Shown here: positions 56,084 through 64,000 of the stretch, piece after piece | Layout: each line of letters opens with the position of its first letter | Position numbering within the stretch: position 1 is the stretch's first letter | From: Veillonella nakazawae | Lineage (GTDB): Bacteria > Bacillota > Negativicutes > Veillonellales > Veillonellaceae | Length of the DNA stretch: 64,000 nucleotides | Assembly (NCBI RefSeq): GCF_013393365.1 | Contig: NZ_AP022321.1 | Location: 1-64,000 of the forward strand | Direction of reading: 5' to 3' | The notes under the pieces: model-generated | Databases searched by the model: none | The model's input: only the letters and a program-made list of their open reading frames with translations | Told to the model about the DNA's origin: nothing | Position numbers and translations under genes: made by a program

Positions 56084-56112
56084 TTTACAACATTTTCGAT
56101 ATATGATATTCT
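56084..56112 (+). promoter_or_regulatory. Promoter of the giant trimeric autotransporter
   Basis: TTTACA (56084-56089), 17-base spacer, TATTCT (56107-56112). The leader is about 140 bases, the longest of the adhesin leaders. Confidence 0.7.
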
Positions 56113-56166
56113 GTTCATGACACAAAATGAAAGAAATATGAAAGATACTCAGAAAGGCGTAAAGGT

Positions 56167-56211
56167 ATGGGAAATTTAGGCTTTTTGTTCTTTTGTATTT
56201 TATTGATTTAA
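56167..56211 (+). CDS. Possible 14-codon leader peptide
   Basis: ATG at 56167 preceded by AAAGGCGTAAAGG; product M-G-N-L-G-F-L-F-F-C-I-L-L-I, very hydrophobic, stop at 56209-56211, 48 bases before the adhesin start. Could be a regulatory uORF or chance. Confidence 0.35.
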   Translation: MGNLGFLFFCILLI

Positions 56212-56259
56212 TTATAAGGATTGTAATTGTGTCTAGTTAAGAAAGGGGTTCATAGTAAT

Positions 56260-59200
56260 ATGAATAAAATCTTTAAAGTTGTTTGGAGCAAAACTAAAGA
56301 GTGCTACGTAGTAGTTTCCGAAGTTGCAAAAAACAATGGTGGTAAGAAAAAAGCTCTTGCTAGCGTATTAGCTGGTTTAGCTATGGTGGCTGCTACAGCA
56401 GGTACACCTGTACAAGCAGATGGTAATTATGGTGGTAGTGCTGTTAATATCACTCCTAATGCTTATAATGGTTCTAATAGAACATCTCCAAACTCTGTTG
56501 TTGTTGGTTACCAAAATAATACAACTGGTGGTAGCGGTAACGGTCATATTATTTATGGTGCTAACAATGTGGCGAATCAAGATTCATCTATGGCTCTTGG
56601 TAACCAAAACATAGCAACTGGTCCTGCTGCATCTGCAATTGGCGTAGGATCTCAGGCAACTGGTAGAAATACTATTGCTGTAGGTAATGTAGCAAAAGCT
56701 AGTAATACAGATAATATCGCTATTGGTACATATTCTGAAGCATTAACTAGTGGTCAAGATGCATATGCTCTTGCAGTGGGTTCTTATTCAAAAGCTAATG
56801 CTCATATGGCAGTTGGTGTTGGTGCACTTGCTAATGCAACCGGTACTGAATCTACAGCGGTTGGTGCAGGCTCTAAAGCAACTGCTAAAAACTCTCAAGC
56901 TTTTGGTGCTCGTAACACTGCATCTGGTCAAAATGCTACAGCTATTGGTTATGGCAATACCTCTAAGGTAGAAGACACTATCACAATTGGTACTTCTAAT
57001 AATGCCAATACTGGTGGTGGTATTGCTATTGGTCAAAATAACCTTGCTGACGCTACTGCAAATGGTGGCCGTAATGCAGGTTCTACTCAAATTGCTATTG
57101 GTCGTGATAACAGAGCAGCTCGTGAAGATACAATCGCTATTGGTCGTGAAGCAAAAGCTGAAAATGATTTATCAGTAGCTATTGGTAATCGTACAGAAGC
57201 TACTGCTAATGCTGCTATTGCTATCGGTACTAATGGTGCTCCAAGTGGTGGTAATACATATAAAACAACAGCCAGTGGATTTGCAGCTGTTGCAATTGGT
57301 ATGCAAGCTAACTCCTCTGGCACTGCTTCTACTGCAGTAGGTGGCAAATCTTCTGCTACAGCTAATGGTGCAAGTGCATTAGGTCAAGCTTCTGAAGCAT
57401 CTGCTGCATCTGCTACAGCATTAGGTAAAGAGGCAAAGGCATCTGTTGCTGATGGCGTTGCTCTTGGTTCTCAGTCTAAAGCAACTGTAGATAAAGGTGT
57501 TAAAGGCTTTAACCCTGCAGAAACTCGTACAAATAAATATGCTGGTCTTGCTGGTACGGCACAAACTTCTACATTGGCAGCTGTTTCCGTAGGTGACGGT
57601 GCTAATGCAACTCGTCAAATTACAGGTCTTGCAGCAGGTACTGCTGACAGCGATGCTGTTAACGTAGCTCAATTGAGAAGCGTTAACTTGAAATACGCTG
57701 GCGACACTGGCAATAGCGATGTATTGTTAGACAATGGTACATTGAATGTTAAAGGTGATGACAAATTCATCTCTACATCTGCTGATAAAAATAGTGTAAA
57801 AATCACTGCTAAAGTAGGTGAAAATATTACTACTAATGCCGATGGTAAAGCAGTTGCTCCTACTACAAACGGTATTGCTACAACTGACAATGTTACTCAA
57901 GCGATCAACAACTCTGGTTGGAAAGTAACTTCCGCTAATAATGGTGGTACTACAAACGGCACAACTTCTGAAAAAGTAAGCCCTGGCGATACTGTTACTT
58001 TCAAAGCTGGTAAAAACATTGTATTAGACCAAGCTGGTAAACAATTCACATATTCCTTGAATAAGGATGTTGATTTGACTAAAGATGGTTCCTTAACAGT
58101 TGGTGATACTAAAGTTACTAACGATGGCTTAACAATCACTGGTGGCCCATCTGTTAAGAAAGATGGTATCGATGCTGGTAATAAAAACATTTCTAATGTA
58201 AAAGCTGGTGTAAAGGATACTGATGCAGTTAACGTAAAACAATTAAAAGACGCTAAAACTAAACTTGTAGATGGTAAAAACACTAAAGTTACTGGTGAAG
58301 GTACTCAAGACGATCCATACAAAGTTAATGTAGAAGGCGACTTGAAAGGTATTACATCTATTTCTAATGCTGACAATGGTCCTAAAATGACAATTGGTGG
58401 CAACTCCATCAACATCACTGGCGGCCCACTTAACATGGGTGGTAGCAAAATCACTAATGTAGCTCCTGGTACAGACGATACTGATGCAGTTAACGTAAAA
58501 CAATTGAAATCCGCTAAGACAGAAGTTAAAGCTGGTAATGGCGTAACTGTTGCTAAGACTCAAGATGCAACAGATGGTCATGATATTTACACAGTAAGCT
58601 CTACTGGTGCTACTGGTAACACTGATCCTTCTAAAGTTGAAGGTGGTAAAAATACTACTGTAACAGGTGATGGTACAGCAGCTACTCCGTACAAAGTAAA
58701 TGTACAAGGTGACTTGAAAGACATCTCCTCCATTACAAATGGTACTGGTTCTGGTAAAATCTCCTTCGCTGGTGATCAAGTTGTAAAAGTTGAAGGCGAC
58801 AACCCTATTTCCTTAGATGGTAAAGGTGGCTATGTAACTGGCTTACAAAACAAAGATTGGGATATTACTAACCCAACTGTTGTTTCCGGTCGTGCAGCAA
58901 CTGAAGACCAATTGAAAAAAGTAAGCGATGGCTTCAACAACACAATTAAATTAGCAGGTAACACTGGTAATACAGATACTCAAAAATTCAATAAAACTGG
59001 TGGTTTGAGCTTCGGTGTAGTTGGTGCTAACAACGGTCAATACATCAAAACAACTGCTTCTGGTACAGATGTAGTAGCTGATTTGTCCGATGACGCTAAA
59101 ACTAAATTAAATAAAACATATACAGTATCCTCTGGTTCCACTAATGTAACTGTAACTCCAACAACTGTTGGTGATAACACAGACTTCAAAATTAGTGTAA

Positions 59201-62200
59201 CTAATCCTTCTACACCTGGTGGTGCGTCCTCTATTGAAAGTGTAGTTAAAAAAGCTGACGCAGCTGGCGATACTAACTTGGCTGATATTGCTGTTGAAAA
59301 CGGTAAAAACTCTGGCGATCCAGATGCTCAATACTCCGTAAATGTTTCCCGTAATGCAGTTAAAGATGCAGCTCGTGAAGCAGTAACAGTTAACAACGGT
59401 GGTACAACTACTGGTGGTAACTACACAGCTGATGCAGATAACCCTATCACTGTTAACCCTGTGAAAGATGATGCAAAGCATAACACTACATACGAAGTGA
59501 AATTCGATGGTGAAAAAGCAGCTAAACAAATTCCTTTGACTTACAAAGCTAATGGTACTGGTGACCAAACAGTTAAATTGGACAAAGGTTTGAACTTCAC
59601 TAACGGTTCCAACACAACAGCTTCCGTAGCTGCTGATGGCGTAGTTAAATACGACTTGAATAAAGACGTTGATTTGACTAAAAACGGTTCCTTAACAATT
59701 GGTGACACTAAAGTTAACAACGATGGCGTAACTATCACTGGTGGTCCATCTGTTAAGAAAGACGGTATCAATGCAGGTAACCAAAAAATCACTAATGTGA
59801 AACCTGCTACAGATGGTACTGATGCAGTTAACTACGATCAATTGAAAGCAGCTCGTACAGTTGTTACTTCCAACGACAAATCTGTAACAATTAACAAAAC
59901 AACAAATGGCGACCAAGTAACATATGACTTACATGTAAATGCAGCTGCTGGTACAGCATCTACTTGGAACTTGAAATCTGGTGCAGTTTCTGCTACAGAA
60001 GGTACACATTCTGGTGATACAGATCAAAACATTGCAGACGGTAAATCCGTTACAATGCAAGCTGGTAAAAACTTAACTGTTAAACAAACTAACGACGGTA
60101 ACGGTAATACAGAAGTTGCATACGCTCTTGATAAAGACCTTAAAGATCTTGATAGCGTAACAACTAAAGAAGTTAAACTTGGCGACAAAAACGACAACAT
60201 CTCCATTAAGAAAGATGGCGACCGTATCACTTATAGCACTGATGGTGGCACAACTGTTAAGAAAGTAGCTAATCTTGATGATGAAAAACACATCAAACCT
60301 GGTAGCTATGCTGTACAAAACGACGGTAGTGTAACAATGACTTACGTTGATGGCAATGGTAAACCAGTTACTGGCGAAGAAGCTAAAATTACTGGCATCG
60401 CTAAAAACGATCTTTCCAACATCACTGATGACGGTAAGAAAGTAATCACTGGTCTTGGTTCTAAAGTTAAAGCTGGTGACAACGTAACTGTTACTGATAC
60501 AACTGATGCAACTACAGGTCAAAAAACTTACACTGTAAATGCTAAATTAGCAAAAATTGAAAATGGTAAAAATACTACTAAGACTGGTACTGGTACAGAC
60601 GCTGATCCATACAAAATCAACGTTGAAGGTGACTTAACGGATATCAACTCCATCACAAATGGCGCTGGTTCTGGTAAACTCACATTCGGTCCTAACGAAA
60701 CAGTAACAGTTGGTGGTACTAACCCTATCACATTGAATGCTAAAACTGGTAATATCGGTGGTTTGACTAATAAAACTTTCGATCCTACGAATATTGTATC
60801 TGGTCAAGCAGCTACAGAAGATCAATTGAAATCTGTACATGATACATTGAAAGCTTCTGAATTGCACATTGCTCCTACAGCAGTTAAAGCTGGTAGTACT
60901 GAAGCTAAAGGCGGTGTAGTAAGCGGTACTGAAAACGTATACAAATACGATGCAGGTACTAAGAAAGTTACATTGACTTATAACGATGGCAATGGTAAAG
61001 CTGTAACTGATACTAAAGCAGTTATCGACTTCTCCGACTTGAACATTCCTGCAGCTGGTAATAACTACGGTTTCAAAGCTAATGCAATTGCTGGTGATGG
61101 TAAATTAGATGGTGCAGCAACTGCAACAGCTGTTGAAAATGGTGGCACTGTAAACTTTGCAGCAGGTAAAAACTTGACTGTAAAACAAACTGTTGATGCA
61201 GCCAATAAAACTCAAACTTATACTTACAGCCTAGACAAAGATTTAACTAACTTGGATAAAGTAGTTGTTAATGGTAAAGATGGTCAAGCAGGTAAAGATG
61301 GCGTAACTATTGTTGGACCTCAAGGTGCTACAGGTGCTCCTGGCCTTCCTGGTACAAATGGTATCGATGGTAAAGTTGGTATTTCTGGTAAAGACGGTAA
61401 AGATGCAGTATCTATCTCCGGTAAAGATGGCGTAGGTCACATTGGTTTAACTGGCCCTGCTGGTAAAGATGGTAAAAATGTAACTGCTGATATTACTGTT
61501 AAAGAAGGTAAAGCTGGTGTAGATGGTAAAGACGGTGTTGATGGTATCACTCGTATCTTCTACAACGATAAAGATGGCAACGAACATCAAGTAGCAACTC
61601 ATGATGATGGTATGAAGTTTGCTGGTGACGATGGTCAAGCTGATGATACTAAAGTTATTAAGAAACATCTTAACAATGTTGTAGATATCATTGGTGGCGC
61701 TGATAAAGATAAGTTGACTACTACTGATAATATCGGTGTTAATAATGTTAATGGCAAATTGAAAGTTCAATTGGCTAAAAATGTTGACTTGGATGCTGAT
61801 GGCTCCTTGACTACTGGTGCTACAAAAGTTGATAACAACGGTGTAACAATCACTGCTCCTGCAGGTGGTACTACTACTGATGTTAAATTGACTAAAGATG
61901 GCTTAGATAATGGCGGTAACAAAATTGTTAACGTTAAAGCTGGTGAAAACGATACTGATGCAGTAAACTTAAAACAATTGAAAGACAAAGTTACAACTGT
62001 TGAGTCTTCCGATAGTTCCATCAAAGTAGTAGACAAAAACGTTGCTGGTCAACCTGGTTATGATGCAGCTAAAGGTCACCAATATGACATCACTATCAAT
62101 AACCAAACTGTAGTGGAAAAAGCTCAAACTCCAGTTGTTTATACTAATAAAGATGGCGACAAACTTTACAAAATCGTAGATCCTGCTACTGGTAATGTTA

Positions 62201-64000
62201 CATTCAATACTAAGCCTGATGGTACTGGTACTACAGTTCAACCTGCTGATGTAATTGCATCCATGAACAATGGTGGTGATTCCACAACAACTCCTATGAA
62301 GTTGAACAACGTAGGTTCCACTATTGCTGATCAAGCTGGTAACACTTACTTAGATAAAATTGATGCAGCAGCTGCTGACAACAAAACTAAGAACGGTGCA
62401 GTTAATGTAACAGACCTTAAAAATACAGCTGACGCATTGATTGAAAAAGGCTTGAAATTCGACGCTAACTCTGGCGGTGTGAAAACTAATAAACTTGGTT
62501 CCACTGTGAAAATCCAAGGTGAAGGTACAAAAGCTGATACTGAATACAGCGGTGAAAATGTTAAGACTATCATTGGTCAAGATGCAGATGGTAACACAAC
62601 TATCGACGTTAAACTTGATAAAAACCTTAAAGCTGACAGCGTAGTTGTTGGTAAAGATGGTAAAGACGGCGTTGATGGTAAGATCGGTGTTAACGGTAAA
62701 GACGGCGCATCTGTTGTACTCAACGGTAAAGATGGCTCTATCGGCTTGACTGGTCCTAAGGGTGCTGACGGTAAAGATGGCGCAAGTGCTAAGATTTCCG
62801 TTAAAGACGGCGTTCCTGGTGTTGATGGCCAACCTGGTGATAAATTGACTCGTATCGTATACGAAGACAAAGATGGCAACACACATGAAGTTGCAACTCA
62901 CGATGATGGCATGAAGTTCGCTGGTGACGACGGTCAAACTGATCCAACTAAAGTTATTAAGAAACATCTTAACAACGTAGTAGATATCGTTGGTGGTGCT
63001 GATAAAGCTAAATTGACTGATAACAACATCGGTGTAAATAACGACAATGGCAAATTGAAAGTTCAATTGTCTAAAGACCTTGATCTTACTAAAGATGGTT
63101 CCGTGAAAATTGGCGATACTAAAGTTAACAACGATGGCTTGACTATCACTGGTGGCCCATCTGTAACTAAGACTGGTATTAACGCTGGTGATAAGAAAAT
63201 CACAGGTGTTAAAGCTGGTGAAAACGATACAGATGCAGTAAACGTTAAACAATTGAAAGATAAAGTTACAACTGTTGAATCTTCTGATGGCACTATCTCC
63301 GTAACTGATAAAAATGATCCTACATCTGCAACTTATGATGCAGCTAAAGGTCACCAATATGACATCAAGATCAATAACCAAGGTGTTGTAAACAACGCTC
63401 AACTTCCAGTGGTATACACTAAACAAGATGGCACTAAAGTTTACAAACAACCAGATGGTACTTTCAACACAGCTAAAGATGGTTCTGGTACTGTCGTAGC
63501 ACCTAATGAAGTAATCGCTTCCATGAATAGTGCAGGTGACTCCACTACAGCTCCTACTAAGTTGAACAACATTGGTTCTTCCATCGCTGATAAAGCTGGT
63601 AATACATTCTTAGATAAGATTGATGCAGCAGCAGCTGACAACAATACTAAGAATGGTGCTGTAAACGTATCCGACCTTAAAAATGCTGCTGATGCAATCG
63701 GCAACAAAGGTTTGAATTTCGGTACACAATCTACTGGTGCTAATAGTGAAATCCATAAAAACTTGGGTGAAAAACTTGAAATCGTAGGCGAAGGCACTAA
63801 AGCTGATGACAACTACAGCGCATCCAACATCAAAACTATGACTAAAGATGGTAAAGTTGTAATCGGTCTTGATAAAGATCTTAACGGCTTGAACTCCATT
63901 GGTGTTCCTGGTAAAGATGGCGTAGCTGGTAAAGATGGTGTATCCATCTCCGGTAAAGACGGTGCTAACGGTATCGACGGTAAAGTTTCCATCGGTAAAG
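56260..64000 (+). CDS. Giant trimeric autotransporter adhesin (partial, runs off the window)
   Basis: At least 2,580 residues; the frame is open to the last base, so the C-terminal anchor is not seen. GAAAGGGG precedes the ATG. It starts with an extended signal-peptide region (MNKIFKVVWSKTKECYVVVS) and a signal peptide ending VQA at 53. The head (about 54-410) consists of YadA-type repeats (SAIGVGSQATGRNTIAVGN and the like). A neck with DSDAVNVAQLRS lies near 460. The long stalk alternates TITGGPSVKKDGI-type motifs, DTDAVNVKQLKD necks and, from 61261, collagen-like Gly-x-y stretches with GKDGKDG units. Modules of about 1.25-1.4 kb repeat. Role: adhesion, coaggregation or biofilm, as for Veillonella adhesins of this type. 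Confidence 0.93.
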   Translation, partial: MNKIFKVVWSKTKECYVVVSEVAKNNGGKKKALASVLAGLAMVAATAGTPVQADGNYGGSAVNITPNAYNGSNRTSPNSVVVGYQNNTTGGSGNGHIIYGANNVANQDSSMALGNQNIATGPAASAIGVGSQATGRNTIAVGNVAKASNTDNIAIGTYSEALTSGQDAYALAVGSYSKANAHMAVGVGALANATGTESTAVGAGSKATAKNSQAFGARNTASGQNATAIGYGNTSKVEDTITIGTSNNANTGGGIAIGQNNLADATANGGRNAGSTQIAIGRDNRAAREDTIAIGREAKAENDLSVAIGNRTEATANAAIAIGTNGAPSGGNTYKTTASGFAAVAIGMQANSSGTASTAVGGKSSATANGASALGQASEASAASATALGKEAKASVADGVALGSQSKATVDKGVKGFNPAETRTNKYAGLAGTAQTSTLAAVSVGDGANATRQITGLAAGTADSDAVNVAQLRSVNLKYAGDTGNSDVLLDNGTLNVKGDDKFISTSADKNSVKITAKVGENITTNADGKAVAPTTNGIATTDNVTQAINNSGWKVTSANNGGTTNGTTSEKVSPGDTVTFKAGKNIVLDQAGKQFTYSLNKDVDLTKDGSLTVGDTKVTNDGLTITGGPSVKKDGIDAGNKNISNVKAGVKDTDAVNVKQLKDAKTKLVDGKNTKVTGEGTQDDPYKVNVEGDLKGITSISNADNGPKMTIGGNSINITGGPLNMGGSKITNVAPGTDDTDAVNVKQLKSAKTEVKAGNGVTVAKTQDATDGHDIYTVSSTGATGNTDPSKVEGGKNTTVTGDGTAATPYKVNVQGDLKDISSITNGTGSGKISFAGDQVVKVEGDNPISLDGKGGYVTGLQNKDWDITNPTVVSGRAATEDQLKKVSDGFNNTIKLAGNTGNTDTQKFNKTGGLSFGVVGANNGQYIKTTASGTDVVADLSDDAKTKLNKTYTVSSGSTNVTVTPTTVGDNTDFKISVTNPSTPGGASSIESVVKKADAAGDTNLADIAVENGKNSGDPDAQYSVNVSRNAVKDAAREAVTVNNGGTTTGGNYTADADNPITVNPVKDDAKHNTTYEVKFDGEKAAKQIPLTYKANGTGDQTVKLDKGLNFTNGSNTTASVAADGVVKYDLNKDVDLTKNGSLTIGDTKVNNDGVTITGGPSVKKDGINAGNQKITNVKPATDGTDAVNYDQLKAARTVVTSNDKSVTINKTTNGDQVTYDLHVNAAAGTASTWNLKSGAVSATEGTHSGDTDQNIADGKSVTMQAGKNLTVKQTNDGNGNTEVAYALDKDLKDLDSVTTKEVKLGDKNDNISIKKDGDRITYSTDGGTTVKKVANLDDEKHIKPGSYAVQNDGSVTMTYVDGNGKPVTGEEAKITGIAKNDLSNITDDGKKVITGLGSKVKAGDNVTVTDTTDATTGQKTYTVNAKLAKIENGKNTTKTGTGTDADPYKINVEGDLTDINSITNGAGSGKLTFGPNETVTVGGTNPITLNAKTGNIGGLTNKTFDPTNIVSGQAATEDQLKSVHDTLKASELHIAPTAVKAGSTEAKGGVVSGTENVYKYDAGTKKVTLTYNDGNGKAVTDTKAVIDFSDLNIPAAGNNYGFKANAIAGDGKLDGAATATAVENGGTVNFAAGKNLTVKQTVDAANKTQTYTYSLDKDLTNLDKVVVNGKDGQAGKDGVTIVGPQGATGAPGLPGTNGIDGKVGISGKDGKDAVSISGKDGVGHIGLTGPAGKDGKNVTADITVKEGKAGVDGKDGVDGITRIFYNDKDGNEHQVATHDDGMKFAGDDGQADDTKVIKKHLNNVVDIIGGADKDKLTTTDNIGVNNVNGKLKVQLAKNVDLDADGSLTTGATKVDNNGVTITAPAGGTTTDVKLTKDGLDNGGNKIVNVKAGENDTDAVNLKQLKDKVTTVESSDSSIKVVDKNVAGQPGYDAAKGHQYDITINNQTVVEKAQTPVVYTNKDGDKLYKIVDPATGNVTFNTKPDGTGTTVQPADVIASMNNGGDSTTTPMKLNNVGSTIADQAGNTYLDKIDAAAADNKTKNGAVNVTDLKNTADALIEKGLKFDANSGGVKTNKLGSTVKIQGEGTKADTEYSGENVKTIIGQDADGNTTIDVKLDKNLKADSVVVGKDGKDGVDGKIGVNGKDGASVVLNGKDGSIGLTGPKGADGKDGASAKISVKDGVPGVDGQPGDKLTRIVYEDKDGNTHEVATHDDGMKFAGDDGQTDPTKVIKKHLNNVVDIVGGADKAKLTDNNIGVNNDNGKLKVQLSKDLDLTKDGSVKIGDTKVNNDGLTITGGPSVTKTGINAGDKKITGVKAGENDTDAVNVKQLKDKVTTVESSDGTISVTDKNDPTSATYDAAKGHQYDIKINNQGVVNNAQLPVVYTKQDGTKVYKQPDGTFNTAKDGSGTVVAPNEVIASMNSAGDSTTAPTKLNNIGSSIADKAGNTFLDKIDAAAADNNTKNGAVNVSDLKNAADAIGNKGLNFGTQSTGANSEIHKNLGEKLEIVGEGTKADDNYSASNIKTMTKDGKVVIGLDKDLNGLNSIGVPGKDGVAGKDGVSISGKDGANGIDGKVSIGK
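61261..64000 (+). repeat. Large direct repeats with collagen-like segments in the adhesin stalk
   Basis: Unit 1 about 61261-62640, unit 2 about 62641-63894, a third begins near 63895. Each unit opens with a Gly-x-y tract (GKDGQAGKDGVTIVGPQG; GKDGKDGVDGKIGVNGKDGA; GKDGVAGKDGVSISGKDG). Units 1 and 2 then have HDDGMKFAGDDGQ, VIKKHLNNVVDI, TDAVN-QLKDKVTTVESS and LNN-GS-IADKAGN-like blocks in the same order. Repeats were aligned by eye. Confidence 0.85.

Noticed and set aside
56377..63812. Many minus-strand and frame-2 open frames across the giant adhesin
   Set aside because: The plus-strand frame from 56260 is open for 7.7 kb with domain structure; the others arise from its repetitive, biased codons.

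Overview
The window looks like the origin region of a diderm member of the Firmicutes (class Negativicutes), most likely Veillonella. The replication block has the Bacillus-type order dnaA-oriC-dnaN-yaaA-recF-dciA-remB-gyrB. The rest encodes an outer-membrane lifestyle: an RND efflux pair, LPS/O-antigen genes, classical and trimeric autotransporters, an inverse-autotransporter barrel, and a trimeric adhesin ending in an SLH domain. The genus is inferred from gene content and style, not from a database search.

Layout. 1-7.6 kb: replication genes and oriC, with DnaA boxes and a DnaA-trio unwinding element. 7.6-12 kb: a LysP-type permease, a YbjQ-family protein, a divergent HxlR regulator/amidohydrolase pair, a transposase remnant, and repeat-rich spacers. 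12-18 kb (minus strand): an RND permease plus lipoprotein adaptor, and a CNNM/CorC-type membrane protein. 18-20.4 kb: a small methyltransferase and a lysine-rich protein whose 3' end carries a textbook -1 frameshift heptamer leading into a cysteine-rich extension. 20.4-27.4 kb: an LtaS-like sulfatase-fold transferase, LPS glycosyltransferases, a VirK-like protein and an O-antigen ligase. 27.5-39.4 kb: an O-antigen/capsule assembly block (WbaP-type initiator, acyltransferase, Glf, glycosyltransferases, HAD protein, flippase, Wzz-like protein, Wzy-like polymerase). It is preceded by a hairpin-plus-U-run leader and closed by a strong terminator.

39.7-64 kb is a surface-adhesin island: small secreted proteins, two paralogous type Va autotransporters, three trimeric autotransporters (the last at least 2,580 residues and cut by the window edge), a passenger-less inverse-autotransporter barrel, and a methyltransferase of the layout known from rickettsial outer-membrane-protein lysine methyltransferases. 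Several adhesin genes have near-identical promoter geometry (TTTACA, 16-17 bp, a TATAAT-like -10).

The most striking unlisted structure is a pair of about 375-bp inverted repeats (about 40816-41196 and 43694-44068) flanking the first autotransporter. Each carries an intact candidate type I toxin-antitoxin module: a 33-residue hydrophobic peptide gene with its own promoter, a Shine-Dalgarno-masking hairpin, and a convergent consensus promoter for an antisense RNA. Together with the frameshift candidate at 20153-20314, this is what most deserves follow-up.
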